A stretch of 64,000 nucleotides of DNA, taken from NCBI RefSeq assembly GCF_014641855.1, contig NZ_BMII01000018.1, positions 53,200-117,199 of the forward strand. The letters run 5' to 3'. The translations under genes and the position numbers were made by a program. The notes beneath the pieces are model-generated. The model worked only from the letters and a program-made list of their open reading frames with translations, was not told the origin of the DNA and did not search any database. This document shows, in pieces, positions 1 to 10,074 of the stretch; position 1 is the stretch's first letter, and every line of letters starts with the position of its first letter. This DNA comes from Shewanella inventionis. GTDB lineage: Bacteria > Pseudomonadota > Gammaproteobacteria > Enterobacterales > Shewanellaceae.

Positions 1-3000
1 TGGGCAATTAGCTTATACACAAATACCGGATTAAGCTGACCAATGCGGTGGGCTCGATCAGTTGCCTGGCGCTCTGCTGCGGGGTTCCACCATGGGTCGA
101 AATGAATAACCGTATCTGCCGCCGTTAAATTAAGCCCAGTACCACCGGCTTTTAAGCTGATTAAAAACACCGAGTTGTCGCCCTCTTGAAATGCATCTAT
201 CTGAGGTTGACGGTCGAGTGTCTGGCCGGTTAATTTACTGTAACTAATTTCTAGCGTTTTAAGTTCATCTTCAATCAACGCCAGCATGCCGGTGAACTGA
301 CTAAAAATAAGGATTTTACGGCCCTCTTCAATCATTTCAGGCAGGTTTTGAATTAACCAAGTGAGCTTGGCGTTGTCTTTCACGTGTTGAGCTTGCTCAA
401 GCTTAACAAGGCGAGGATCGCAACAGGCCTGGCGTAACTTTAATAATGCATCTAAAAACTCAATATGACTGCTCGACACCCCTTTTTTAGCAAACAACTC
501 GCGCAGTTTTTTCTCCATGACTAAGCGGATAGACTCATACAAATTACGCTGATCTTTCTCAAGCTCCAGTGTTTGGATAATCTCGGTTTTCTCTGGCAGT
601 TCTGACACCACCTCTTTTTTGGTGCGCCTTAGCATAAACGGTGAAATACGCTTACTCAGCAAGACTGACTTTTCAACATCGGCTTGCTTTTCAATCGGCC
701 CACGAAACTCTTTATTAAAGTAAGTGTGCTGCCCTAATAAGCCCGGTAAGCAAAAATCCATCAATGACTTAAGCTCGCCTAAATGGTTTTCAAGCGGCGT
801 ACCAGACAGACATAAGCGAAATTGACCCTTTAAGGTTTTAATCACCTGGGTCACTTTAGCCTGGGCGTTTTTGATCTGCTGGGCTTCATCTAAAATGATA
901 TGGTCAAATACATAATCGCTATATATGGCTTCATCGCGCAGCATTAACGGGTACGTTGTTACCACCACATCAAAGTCATCGATTTGCTCTAACAATGGCT
1001 GGCGTTTATTACCATGAATAACCACCACATTGAGTGACGGGGCAAATTTGTTGGCTTCTTTAAGCCAGTTACCCACCAAACTGGTTGGACATACAATTAA
1101 GCTGGTGCGATGCGTCTTGGCGTCTTGCTTAGCTTTAAGTAAAAAGGCCAAGGTTTGAATGGTTTTACCCAGGCCCATGTCATCGGCTAAAATCCCGCCA
1201 AGTTGGTATTCTTTTAAAAAACACAGCCAGTCAAAACCCTGTTTTTGGTAATCGCGCAATGTGGCATTTAAACCTGCTGGTAACTCAACCGACGTAACGC
1301 CTTTAAACTCGGCTAATTTAGCGGCTAAATTACGTACCCGCTCGCCATTAAGCAAGCGTACATCGCTGGCAGATAAATCATTAAGAATGTGGGCTCGGTT
1401 ACGCGGTATGGCAATTTGGTCGCCTGAGTTGCGGTTAAACAACTCTTGAATGATAGAAATCAAAGGTTTAATGGTTTTGGCTTTAATTTTAATAAAACCG
1501 CCATTAGGCCCAGGGAGAATTAATTCATCGTCATCTGCCGGCTCACCATTTTGTTGTAACCAGCGCGCGACCAAGGCTAATAAAGGCACATTTTGGCCGT
1601 CTATATCGGCGCTCAACGACAGGGAAAACCAGCCAGATTCGTCATCATCAACCAAATCTACATCTAGCTGTGCATCGACAATGTTTAAGTCAAAGTCATC
1701 TTCAAACTGAATCTCAACGCCCAGTGCGGTTAGTGCATCGAGGCCATTTTCAGTTAAATTAGACCATTCAAAAATCGACTCTGGTAACAAACCCACACTT
1801 AAATAATACTCAGGTTGATTGGCATATTCACTCGGAATAAAACTCACTAAGCCAGCTTCTGTCAACGCGTGTAATGTGGCTAATTCTTGTTCAACATTGC
1901 GATGCACTTGATATTGCACACTGCCTTTTTTAACCAGGCTAATACGTTCAGGTTTAAGGGATGCGTTAAAACTCACCTCTCCATAGTGCTGCTCTACCCT
2001 AATAACCGGCTGTAATACAGGATTATTGGCATAAATTTCGCGAGTAAAAATCAATTTGGTTTTTAAAGGATCGTTGATTTCGCAAAAATCAATTTCACTT
2101 GGCACAGGCACCGTTTTTGGCGAAAAGTGTTGCAGCATTTTGTGGCTAATTTGGTCAACTTGCGCCAACGGGACCGGCGGCATATGTTGTAATAAACTGA
2201 GCTTTTTGGCCGATAAATCGGTGTCGATTTTACCTAAACGTAAATAATCTAATTCAACATACAGTGGTGGTTCGGTGGCGACAAACTCCCAGTTTTCAAG
2301 GCCGGGCATACGCATTTGCATTTGCGTGTGTTTTTTATCAAGCTCGCACCAAATAAATTCTGGCGCAATGGATTTAGCCCAGGTTAACGGGGTGCGATTT
2401 TCTTCCCAAAAGCACACTTGATCTGCGAGCATTTTGGTTAAAGCTAAATAGGATATTTCACCGTCGATATAAATTTTTGATCCCTGGTTATTTGACGACA
2501 ATAACAAGCTAATGATTTGTTTATCTTCAGGGTCAATCCACCAAGGCATACTATAACGAATATCGGTTAACGCCAGCTTGCTGCCTTTATTATACTGGCC
2601 TTTTTTGTTGAGTTTACTGCGTTTGAATTCGACAAAAATCCCATTGGGATCATTGGATAATACATAAATAATTCGGTCTTTCTCTTCTTGATCATCGTCA
2701 TATTCACTGGCCGATTTTTGATCGTCAAGCTGGCGTAACCACTGGTGAATGCGTTGTTCTTCTACCGGCTTTTTATCCACTAGCGCCAGCATGGCTGCTG
2801 CAACGTGTTTGCAATTGGTGCGCACTGGGCAAGTACAATGCGAGCGCATCACAATTTTGTGGTTAACATTAACAAGGGTGATTTCTTGACGGTAAGGCTC
2901 ATCAGCTGAGCCTTCGACATAAGCTTCGATATCATGGTTGTTGCTGCTGGCGGTCACTTCAAGTACTCGACCCTGGATCAAGTAGTTTTGTGCTTTTTGA

Positions 3001-3077
3001 ATTTGCGTGGCCGAAAACAGTTTCGCAATCATCTCTAATGAAAGCTTAATGGGAAGATTAAACAGTTTCGCCGACAT
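1..3077 (-). CDS. SNF2-family DEAD/DEAH helicase with SWIM zinc finger (3' end off window)
   Basis: The gene opens at an ATG at 3077 and stays open to the window edge, about 1025 codons, so the stop is missing. Near the N-terminus a SWIM-type zinc finger is visible: CTC at residues 81-83, then CKH at 89-91. The Swi2/Snf2 ATPase motifs follow: the Walker A segment ADDMGLGKT around residue 630, a DEAQ box near residue 730, and motif VI (DRAHRIGQ) near residue 1010. Only a short C-terminal tail should be outside the window. SWIM-SNF2 proteins are ATP-driven double-strand DNA translocases related to RapA/HepA. Their exact role in bacteria is poorly known, and nothing here identifies a partner. 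The family call is firm from the motifs; a more specific function is not claimed. Confidence 0.9.
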   Translation of the reverse strand, partial: MSAKLFNLPIKLSLEMIAKLFSATQIQKAQNYLIQGRVLEVTASSNNHDIEAYVEGSADEPYRQEITLVNVNHKIVMRSHCTCPVRTNCKHVAAAMLALVDKKPVEEQRIHQWLRQLDDQKSASEYDDDQEEKDRIIYVLSNDPNGIFVEFKRSKLNKKGQYNKGSKLALTDIRYSMPWWIDPEDKQIISLLLSSNNQGSKIYIDGEISYLALTKMLADQVCFWEENRTPLTWAKSIAPEFIWCELDKKHTQMQMRMPGLENWEFVATEPPLYVELDYLRLGKIDTDLSAKKLSLLQHMPPVPLAQVDQISHKMLQHFSPKTVPVPSEIDFCEINDPLKTKLIFTREIYANNPVLQPVIRVEQHYGEVSFNASLKPERISLVKKGSVQYQVHRNVEQELATLHALTEAGLVSFIPSEYANQPEYYLSVGLLPESIFEWSNLTENGLDALTALGVEIQFEDDFDLNIVDAQLDVDLVDDDESGWFSLSLSADIDGQNVPLLALVARWLQQNGEPADDDELILPGPNGGFIKIKAKTIKPLISIIQELFNRNSGDQIAIPRNRAHILNDLSASDVRLLNGERVRNLAAKLAEFKGVTSVELPAGLNATLRDYQKQGFDWLCFLKEYQLGGILADDMGLGKTIQTLAFLLKAKQDAKTHRTSLIVCPTSLVGNWLKEANKFAPSLNVVVIHGNKRQPLLEQIDDFDVVVTTYPLMLRDEAIYSDYVFDHIILDEAQQIKNAQAKVTQVIKTLKGQFRLCLSGTPLENHLGELKSLMDFCLPGLLGQHTYFNKEFRGPIEKQADVEKSVLLSKRISPFMLRRTKKEVVSELPEKTEIIQTLELEKDQRNLYESIRLVMEKKLRELFAKKGVSSSHIEFLDALLKLRQACCDPRLVKLEQAQHVKDNAKLTWLIQNLPEMIEEGRKILIFSQFTGMLALIEDELKTLEISYSKLTGQTLDRQPQIDAFQEGDNSVFLISLKAGGTGLNLTAADTVIHFDPWWNPAAERQATDRAHRIGQLNPVFVYKLIA

Positions 3078-3379
3078 CAATATACCTAATAAAAACCGAG
3101 CAGAAAAAACATCACTGCTGATAAAAAGTTAACTTACCATTCTATGGAAGAAAGCATGCAATATCTAGCATTTGCCTAACATTTGCAGGTAAATCTTGCT
3201 TAAAATGATGCCAATAGTCAGTGCAAAGTCATAGCGTAAGGTGCAATACCTTGATACGAAACAAGTTGATGAAAGGTTTACTTGGAACGTAAAACGAGAA
3301 ATGGTTCTTTTTGTTGGTAAAAATAGACGTTCGATTATGTCATTAATCGACCAAGTTTGGTCAATTACCCACCTGCCGG
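3078..3379. other. intergenic region, no gene recognised
   Basis: About 300 bases between two minus-strand genes. The only open frame on the plus strand is short, lacks a convincing ribosome binding site and runs into the neighbouring gene, so it is not called. The promoter of the small membrane protein is not here (it lies beyond 3712); this stretch is its downstream flank and the upstream region of the SNF2 gene. Confidence 0.5.
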
Positions 3380-3712
3380 TTACCAGTATCCACTTAGCAC
3401 ATCCATTAAAACCATTAGTAACCAGGGCGAGATAGCAAGACTGACTTTTAATCGGGTAAGTTGTTGCCGAAATTGCTGTAAATTAGCATCGTTTAGGTGA
3501 GAGATATCACCGGTATTAAACGACTCCATCAACATGACCTCGGTGCCTTTTTTAGCATCACCCATTTTACTGCCAATGCGCTCGCATTCTTCATAAACCT
3601 TAGGGTAACTGCGTTTAATGTAATGACAAATATGATGGGTCACGCCATTTAATCGATAAATAAAAAAAACGAATGATATCGCGGTTAACGCTATCCAACT
3701 CATTATCAGCAT
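3380..3712 (-). CDS. small membrane protein of unknown function
   Basis: The product has 110 residues. The ATG at 3712 is preceded by AAGGAGAG, a strong ribosome binding site. The N-terminal ~20 residues form a hydrophobic segment (MLIMSWIALTAISFVFFIY) and a second hydrophobic stretch lies at about residues 92-106 (LAISPWLLMVLMDVL). A charged central region lies between, so it probably spans the inner membrane twice. I do not recognise a family. It is flanked by long non-coding stretches and appears monocistronic. Its codon use looks like that of the neighbours and there is no sign of truncation. Confidence 0.6.
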   Translation of the reverse strand: MLIMSWIALTAISFVFFIYRLNGVTHHICHYIKRSYPKVYEECERIGSKMGDAKKGTEVMLMESFNTGDISHLNDANLQQFRQQLTRLKVSLAISPWLLMVLMDVLSGYW

Positions 3713-4136
3713 TCTCTCTCCTTATTACAGAAATCACATCCCCACACAGCTAAAAAACAATCAATAACATTACCTGAGTCACACATTTTATTGAATGGTT
3801 ATCATCAATAAGGCAAGCAATACAAACACTAAGACAAATAGAGTCACACCAAGTTCATTTCACAGTCATAAAAACCATATCAAGTGGTTATCACTTAAGC
3901 GAAATTGTGTTTATGGGCCGTATTTCAATTTTTAGCCCAATGACAATGGCCCCCAATCGAGTTAATTAGCTTGCACATAAAAAATATACGCATCAAGTGA
4001 ACATTAAGCCCATTTAATAACAGTGATTGAATATCAGGCTCATCACAGTCATGTTCAATGTTCAGTTATACCAATCAGGGAAATAAGTGAGCATTCTTGT
4101 GCTGATGGAATAATCAGTTAGCGTTAATCCATCGAT
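3713..4136. other. intergenic region, nothing recognised
   Basis: About 420 AT-rich bases between the small membrane protein and the antiporter gene. I see no open frame with a ribosome binding site, no strong hairpin followed by a T-run, and no tRNA-like structure. It probably holds the promoter of the 3712 gene (minus strand) and the 3' end of the antiporter transcript. Confidence 0.5.
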
Positions 4137-6089
4137 TTAGCCTTGCAGTAAATATTCTTCTGCTTTTTCAATGCTGCGCGGTTTGCCCACCAACATTAAA
4201 ATATCATTGCGTCTTAATATCCACTCTGGTGGCGGAGGGTCAATTTCTTCGCCGCGACGACGCACGGCGCGAAGCTCTACATCAAGAGTTTGCCAGGGAA
4301 TATCGGCAACGGTTTTCCCAACAGCACTCGCACTAGCGGCCAATGATACAGCATGCAATAAATCGAGCGTAAAGTCGGTTTCGGTGCCTGAAAAAAAGCC
4401 GTGTAAATATTGGTAATGATTACGACGCTCTGACTCTAAGCGCTTAATAATCCGCGCTAACGGTACTCCGCATTTAAATAACACTTGCGACACCAACATT
4501 AAGCTACCCTCTAAAGACTCAGGGATCACTTGGGTTGCTCCTGCCTCTTTAAGCTCATGTAAATTAGCATCATCGCGAGTGCGCACTAAAATTTTCACAT
4601 CGGGTGCTAATTTGCGTGCAACGGCTAAACATTCTTCTGATTGCCTTGGCTCGCAAAACGTCACCACGACAAGGCTGGCCTGGCGAATCCCCATTTTTTT
4701 CAACAATGCCATTCTACAGGCATCGCCAAAATGAATGTTCTCGCCTGCGGCTCTTGCTTCGGTCACCCTAGTAGGGTCGATGTCTAACACTAAATACGGT
4801 ACCGCTTCTGTTTTTAAAAAACGGGCAATAGTTTGTCCAACGCGTCCGTAACCTAAAATCAAGACTAAATCGCTTTCGTCTGTGTTGGGCAATACAATGT
4901 CAATCGGTTCAGACTCTGGTTTTTTATTGCTACCGCTGATCTTTTTAGCAATATCGACACTGTGGCGAATTAACCAGGGTGCAATTGACATAGAAAGCAC
5001 GGCAACGGCAACCAACACTGTACTGACTTCGGTTTCAAGTAATTGATAGTTCACTGCAAGGGCGAGCAATACAAAACTAAACTCTCCCACCTGCCCAAGA
5101 CTAATGGCTGTGCTGAGTGAGATTTTACTGTTTTCACCTGCTAATTTAAGAATGCCATGAACAATTAAAATCTTAGTTATCACCACGGCGAACAAAAGCA
5201 ACAGCACTTGCCACCAGTACTGCATTACTAAATTAAAATCGAGCAACATGCCTATCGAGATAAAAAACAGCCCCATAAGCAAATCGCGAAACGGCCTAAT
5301 ATCGGCTTCTAACTGTCTACGGTATTGACTTTCACCTAACAACATACCGGCGATAAATGCGCCTAATGCCATCGACAAACCAAGCCACTGAGTAAATGCA
5401 CCCGTCACTAACGCCACAACCAAAGTAGACAATACGAATAACTCATTTGAACGCGAACGCGCAACTTCATCAAATATTCGCGGTAAAATCCATTTGCCAA
5501 ATGACATTAAGCCTAAAAAGGCCAAAATCCCGGTGAGCAAGCCCCAAGCGATGCCGTTAAAACTCATTTGGGTACCATCATTGGCCAGTAACGGCATTAA
5601 AATAAGTAAAGGCACCACAGCTAAATCTTGAAATAGCAATACACTGACTGACAGCTCGCCGTGACGTCGGCGCAACCAGTTTTGTTCATTTAGGAGTTTG
5701 AGCACAATCGCAGTTGACGACAAGGCAATTGCTGAGCCAATCACCACTGCAGCCACTAAATCCTGGCCAATAAGCATGGCTATTGCACCTGCCACAAAGG
5801 CAGTGATAATCATTTGCGCACTGCCTAAACCAAACACGGTACGGCGCATCGCCCACAGCCTAGGTACTGAAAACTCAAGCCCGAGTGTGAACATCAGCAA
5901 CACTACGCCTAGCTCGGCCACAGACTGCATTTGTAACTGGGTAAACCAATGAAAACCACTAGGTCCACTCACCACGCCAGTTAACAAATAAGCCAAAATA
6001 GCCGGCAAACCAACTCGTCTAAGCAATGCAATCGCCACAATCGCAATCACAAGCATTGAAAGAATATGAATAAAAATGCTGTGTTCCAT
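4137..6089 (-). CDS. KefB/KefC-type monovalent cation:proton antiporter (CPA2) with TrkA domains
   Basis: The protein has 650 residues. The first ~380 are strongly hydrophobic, with about 12-13 membrane segments typical of the Na+/H+ exchanger fold of the CPA2 family. A cytoplasmic RCK/TrkA-N domain follows, with the nucleotide-binding motif ILGYGRVGQ near residue 412 and an acidic DID at the end of the second strand. A TrkA-C domain covers roughly residues 560-645. Family members export K+ or Na+ in exchange for protons and are gated by nucleotides or glutathione adducts. No KefF/KefG-like partner is adjacent, so regulation by glutathione is not supported. The start is backed by AAGGAG upstream of the ATG. 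Substrate specificity (K+ or Na+) cannot be read from the sequence. Confidence 0.9.
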   Translation of the reverse strand: MEHSIFIHILSMLVIAIVAIALLRRVGLPAILAYLLTGVVSGPSGFHWFTQLQMQSVAELGVVLLMFTLGLEFSVPRLWAMRRTVFGLGSAQMIITAFVAGAIAMLIGQDLVAAVVIGSAIALSSTAIVLKLLNEQNWLRRRHGELSVSVLLFQDLAVVPLLILMPLLANDGTQMSFNGIAWGLLTGILAFLGLMSFGKWILPRIFDEVARSRSNELFVLSTLVVALVTGAFTQWLGLSMALGAFIAGMLLGESQYRRQLEADIRPFRDLLMGLFFISIGMLLDFNLVMQYWWQVLLLLFAVVITKILIVHGILKLAGENSKISLSTAISLGQVGEFSFVLLALAVNYQLLETEVSTVLVAVAVLSMSIAPWLIRHSVDIAKKISGSNKKPESEPIDIVLPNTDESDLVLILGYGRVGQTIARFLKTEAVPYLVLDIDPTRVTEARAAGENIHFGDACRMALLKKMGIRQASLVVVTFCEPRQSEECLAVARKLAPDVKILVRTRDDANLHELKEAGATQVIPESLEGSLMLVSQVLFKCGVPLARIIKRLESERRNHYQYLHGFFSGTETDFTLDLLHAVSLAASASAVGKTVADIPWQTLDVELRAVRRRGEEIDPPPPEWILRRNDILMLVGKPRSIEKAEEYLLQG

Positions 6090-6250
6090 TACGGTATAGG
6101 CTCCTTGTCAAAAAAATGTCGATAGGGAATTTACGAATATCTAATCTCTACAGTAAATCATCAAGCAACTAATAACTATAGAATTTTTTTCATAGGCACG
6201 AATATTGCTATAAACAGAGTAATTAGTTGTTACGTACTGGAGCAAACACA

Positions 6251-7132
6251 ATGGATTTCGCATCTACATCAGAGCTGTATCCTGAAGACTACTGGTACCG
6301 TTCAGACGCTTACTTGAACATGGACTTAGAACTCGATCTTGTTCAAGTGATTCAACAACTACATGGAAGTTTAGATCCTAGGACAGTTTTTGCCTGTTTC
6401 GGCAAAATACTAGGACAACAGTTGCCGGTTAAAGGATTGCAGTTGACCCTAGAAAAACAAAAGTTTGTCTGGGGACGTCATTACGGTATTGAACTGCAAC
6501 GCACTATTGCAGATAAACAAGACCAATTTAACATGACTTACCAATTAGCCATGCCGCTAAGCAAAACGCAAACGGCAACGTTAAACCGGTTAGAAGCGAT
6601 ATTGATCCAGCCGCTAAGTAATGCGATCAAGTATCAAAACATGTCTAAGCAAGCCATGTTTGACTCACTGACGGGTCTGGGTAATCGCTATTATTATACC
6701 CAAGCGATCAGTACAGCATTAGCACGTGCTAACCGTCACCAAGGTAAAGTGTCTTTAGTGGTAATAGATCTAGACAAGTTTAAACAACTTAATGATATCT
6801 ATGGTCACAAAGCAGGTGATTATGTATTAGTTGAATTTGCCGAACTCATTAATGAAGCGATCCGCAATACCGACCAGGCTTTTAGAGTTGGCGGTGATGA
6901 GTTTGTTATTATTGCTCAAGGCGACACGCAAGCGGCTGAAATTGTTTGCCAGCGTATTATTGATATGATGCCAAAACATGCCCAATTAACCGAATACGAT
7001 ATACAATGCAGTTTGGGTATTGCAGAGGCGATACCAGAGCAACATGCAGACAACTTGTACGACCGTGCCGATAAAGCCATGTATGCAGCCAAAGCAGCTG
7101 GGCGCAATTGTTATCGCATTAGTGAAGGTTAA
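6251..7132 (+). CDS. soluble GGDEF-domain protein, probable diguanylate cyclase
   Basis: A longer frame opens with TTG at 6227, but GGAG at 6239-6242 sits 8 nt before the ATG at 6251, so I start there (293 residues). The N-terminal half (about residues 1-130) has no membrane segment and no sensory domain that I recognise. The C-terminal ~165 residues form a GGDEF domain with the signature FRVGGDEF and an upstream RNTD, a complete RxxD inhibitory site for c-di-GMP product feedback. The protein should condense two GTP into c-di-GMP in the cytoplasm. It is a single-gene unit ending in a clear rho-independent terminator. The signal it senses is unknown. Confidence 0.85.
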   Translation: MDFASTSELYPEDYWYRSDAYLNMDLELDLVQVIQQLHGSLDPRTVFACFGKILGQQLPVKGLQLTLEKQKFVWGRHYGIELQRTIADKQDQFNMTYQLAMPLSKTQTATLNRLEAILIQPLSNAIKYQNMSKQAMFDSLTGLGNRYYYTQAISTALARANRHQGKVSLVVIDLDKFKQLNDIYGHKAGDYVLVEFAELINEAIRNTDQAFRVGGDEFVIIAQGDTQAAEIVCQRIIDMMPKHAQLTEYDIQCSLGIAEAIPEQHADNLYDRADKAMYAAKAAGRNCYRISEG

Positions 7133-7206
7133 AAATGCAGGTTAAAAAATCACGCAGGTACTAGCACCATAGCGTTGGTTTGGATAGACAACTAATTAAT
7201 GAGCAC

Positions 7207-7239
7207 AAAGCCCTTAGTCAATTAGAATAAGGGCTTTTT
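7207..7239 (+). terminator. rho-independent terminator after the GGDEF gene
   Basis: A 10-bp perfect stem (AAAGCCCTTA paired with TAAGGGCTTT) with an 11-base loop is followed by a T-run. It lies 75 bases after the GGDEF stop and before the convergent RimK-like gene, so it may serve both transcripts. Confidence 0.8.
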
Positions 7240-7295
7240 CCGGCTTTTGTCCTGTATTGAGGCTCATTAAGATATTAAACTTTAAATCAACCTCA

Positions 7296-8747
7296 CTACA
7301 GACCACGTAATTGAATTCGCCTTAAAAATTCAGTCATCACCCGATCGTAAACTAAGTCACCTAAAAATAAATCTTCAACACCGTGATCAATACTCGGGTT
7401 ATCATTGACCTCAATCACAAACGCTTTGCCATCGATTTCTTTTAAATCTACGCCATACAAACCTGCTCCAATCAGATTTGATGCTTTTACCGCTGCGTCG
7501 ACAATATTGTGCGGTACCATTTTTAAATCGATACAGTCAAAGTCGCCACTACTCACACGACCACTCTGGTGGTGCTGATAAATCTGCCAATGACCACGGC
7601 TCATAAAATAACGGCAAGCATAAATAGGTTGGCGATTTAACACGCCGATGCGCCAGTCATAGTCGGTTGGCATAAAAGCTTGTGCCAAAATTAATGCGCT
7701 GTGCTTAAAAATCTGTTCAGCCTGCTCTATTAGCATAGCGCGGTCTTTAACCTTAACAACCCCAAGTGAGAATGCACCATCGGGCACTTTAAGTACGATA
7801 GGTAAACCAATTGCATCGATGACTTTGTCAGCCCAATTTTTATCAGATGCTTTAAATATAATACTCTTTGGGACAGGCACTTTGTGTTTATAAAGTAATT
7901 CAGTTAAAAACACTTTATTAGTGCATTTCATTATCGATTCAGGGTCATCCATCACCACTAAACCTAATTGCTCAGCGGCTTTGGCAAACCGATAGGTAAA
8001 GTTACTGATGTTGGTGGTTGAGCGAATAAACAAACCGTCAAACTCACTTAGTCTAGATAAATCATGTTTACCAATTTGCACTAAATCCATGCCAATCCGA
8101 CTAGCGGCTTTTGTAAACAGTTTCAACGCGGCTTTATCTGAGGGGGGCATTTTTTCATTATTGTCGACTAGCATGGCTATTTCATATCGATATCGCTTAA
8201 AAGGTTTAGGCGCTCGCCATACTTTTTGAGAAAACACTTCAAGGTATTTAGCAAATAAGTCTTGCTCTGACTCACATAAGTCTTGAAAAGCCACTGGTTC
8301 AATAACTTCAACCTGCCATCGGCCAGAAATATTAAGTAAATTGACTTGCAACACTGGCACAGTAAAACGTTCAAAAATTTTACGAGCAATTTTATCTAAT
8401 GCAGGATTATCGCAATAGCCAAAATACACTTTCATCGCAATGTCAGTCACACTGGCAGGCAATTTATCTAACCCTGCTTGTGGCAGGCTAAAAAAACGGT
8501 CTTGAGATAAATCATTAATGGTCATTACTTTAGGAATGACTCTATGACCACGCGCCTCCGCCATCAGTGAACAATAATATCCTGTACTCAAGTAATCGTA
8601 ACGACGACACAGGTTAATCACTTGCATTGCATTTTGATCTGCAAATGCTCCCATCTCAAGGTAGTCATGAACCGTGACAAGGTTGTCACTTGGCAAGTAA
8701 GGCCGCCAATCATCGATATCGTCGGTAACAATTAAAAACTGAGCCAT
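7296..8747 (-). CDS. RimK-like ATP-grasp ligase with N-terminal RLAN-type domain
   Basis: The protein has 483 residues. The C-terminal half (about residues 210-475) is an ATP-grasp fold of the RimK/glutathione-synthetase type. Visible landmarks are the LPIVLKVPDGAFSLGV nucleotide-binding segment and the Mg-binding FVIEVNDNPSID near the end. The N-terminal ~200 residues match the domain that precedes ATP-grasp in a RimK-like subfamily (RLAN). Members form amide bonds by adding amino acids to carboxyl groups of proteins or small molecules through an acyl-phosphate. The divergently transcribed neighbour, 49 bp away, is a GNAT-C39 peptidase fusion, a pairing known from genome-context studies of amidoligases. 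That suggests a shared peptide-tagging or peptide-processing pathway, but the substrate is unknown. Confidence 0.85.
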   Translation of the reverse strand: MAQFLIVTDDIDDWRPYLPSDNLVTVHDYLEMGAFADQNAMQVINLCRRYDYLSTGYYCSLMAEARGHRVIPKVMTINDLSQDRFFSLPQAGLDKLPASVTDIAMKVYFGYCDNPALDKIARKIFERFTVPVLQVNLLNISGRWQVEVIEPVAFQDLCESEQDLFAKYLEVFSQKVWRAPKPFKRYRYEIAMLVDNNEKMPPSDKAALKLFTKAASRIGMDLVQIGKHDLSRLSEFDGLFIRSTTNISNFTYRFAKAAEQLGLVVMDDPESIMKCTNKVFLTELLYKHKVPVPKSIIFKASDKNWADKVIDAIGLPIVLKVPDGAFSLGVVKVKDRAMLIEQAEQIFKHSALILAQAFMPTDYDWRIGVLNRQPIYACRYFMSRGHWQIYQHHQSGRVSSGDFDCIDLKMVPHNIVDAAVKASNLIGAGLYGVDLKEIDGKAFVIEVNDNPSIDHGVEDLFLGDLVYDRVMTEFLRRIQLRGL

Positions 8748-8796
8748 AAAAATCTATTGCCTCTTATGCAATTTAGCGCGTAAATTAACCACCATC

Positions 8797-9924
8797 ATGT
8801 TTGCCAATTCGAGCCGACTCATGCTGCTTCGCCAAGCTATTTCTAACGATTTATCGCAACTCATCAACATCGAAAACAATGCATTTAGCGGCGATAAAAT
8901 CAATGCTCGACAAATGAAGCGTTTTATCAATTCGCCGCTAGACTGCTTACTCGTTGCAGAAATAGACGGTACTCTTGCAGGCTACGCATTGGTGTTATTT
9001 CATCGTGGTACTCGCCTAGCAAGACTCTACTCTATCGCTGTTGCATCCGAGTTTAGAGGCCAAAACATTGCCTTTGAACTTGTCACTCATTGCGAGAAAA
9101 TTGTGGTCGAACGCGGGTTTATTACATTACGCCTCGAAGTGAGAAACGACAATATCGCCGCTAAAAATCTTTATGTAAAAATGGGTTATAAGGTATTAAA
9201 AACCTTAGTGCATTATTACGATGACCTGGCTGATGGCGTGCGAATGCATAAACGCCTAGACCCACCAGGACCAAGCAAGGTTATTAAGATGCCTTTGTAT
9301 GTGCAAACCACGCCCTTTACTTGCGGCGCAGCGTGTTTAATGATGGCAATCAATGCTGTTAAGCCAAACTATCGGCCTAGCCGAGTCGATGAGTTAAGTA
9401 TTTGGCGCGAAGCCACTACCATATTTATGACCAGTGGTCATGGCGGGTGCAGTGTACATGGCTTAGCATTAGCCGCGATAAACCGCGGACTACAGATAAG
9501 GGTTTATAGCCAATCTTCGTCGATACCATTTATCGACAGTGTACGTGATAAAAACAAAAAGGCGGTGATCACTTTAGTACATCATGATTTTTGCCAGCAA
9601 TTGGCTTCGCATGGTGTAGAGATACACAATTCCTCACCCAATATAGTGCAATTAAAGCAGTGGATTGACCAAGGATATGTGGTGCTGTTAATGATCAGCA
9701 CCTATCGTTTTAATGGTGAAAAAGGCCCACATTGGGTGGTATTGAGTGGCTATAACGAGCAGTTTATGTTTATCCACGACCCATTTGTTGTCGCGCAAAA
9801 AGATGCCATTAATGCCGCTTACGTGCCCATCAGTCAGGCAGAGCTTACCAAAGTGATGCAATATGGAAAGCAGAAATTGGTGTCTTGTTTAGTGGTTGAG
9901 TCATCTTTGGCAAAAGATGGTTAA
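8797..9924 (+). CDS. fusion of GNAT acetyltransferase and C39-like cysteine peptidase
   Basis: The protein has 375 residues in two domains. Residues ~1-155 are a GNAT acetyltransferase, with the acetyl-CoA loop region around AVASEFRGQNIAFELV. Residues ~165-370 resemble the papain-like C39 peptidases: a catalytic cysteine in TPFTCGAACLMMA and a histidine in GPHWVVLSGY, followed by the IHDPF acidic position. C39 enzymes usually cut double-glycine leader peptides, but no ABC transporter is attached here, so this is a stand-alone form. The start is uncertain: ATG at 8797 or ATG at 8821, neither with a strong ribosome binding site. It shares a 49-bp divergent promoter region with the RimK-like gene, which argues for joint regulation. 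Confidence 0.85.
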   Translation: MFANSSRLMLLRQAISNDLSQLINIENNAFSGDKINARQMKRFINSPLDCLLVAEIDGTLAGYALVLFHRGTRLARLYSIAVASEFRGQNIAFELVTHCEKIVVERGFITLRLEVRNDNIAAKNLYVKMGYKVLKTLVHYYDDLADGVRMHKRLDPPGPSKVIKMPLYVQTTPFTCGAACLMMAINAVKPNYRPSRVDELSIWREATTIFMTSGHGGCSVHGLALAAINRGLQIRVYSQSSSIPFIDSVRDKNKKAVITLVHHDFCQQLASHGVEIHNSSPNIVQLKQWIDQGYVVLLMISTYRFNGEKGPHWVVLSGYNEQFMFIHDPFVVAQKDAINAAYVPISQAELTKVMQYGKQKLVSCLVVESSLAKDG

Positions 9925-9931
9925 GCTTTTT

Positions 9932-9970
9932 ATGGCCTGCGGCCACTAACGTCGTGGCGCTTCGCCCACC
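9932..9970 (+). repeat. REP-like repeat, copy 1
   Basis: A ~38-bp unit built from two small palindromes, GGCCTGCGGCC and GGCGCTTCGCC, joined by ACTAACGTCGT. A second direct copy lies at 10099-10136 with very few changes, and a diverged inverted copy at 12777-12807. It has the look of an extragenic palindromic element. Confidence 0.7.
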
Positions 9971-10074
9971 AGATTATCAATACACGTTACTTTGATTCAA
10001 GATATCTAAATGAGTCTGTCAGTTTATATTTGTCTTCCCGGCAATGTTTTTGAGCCGGGATCCAGGTGTTAGCT

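Noticed and set aside
3241..3435. Plus-strand open frame of 64 codons
   Set aside because: No ribosome binding site, unusual start, overlaps the end of the small membrane protein gene; no recognisable family.
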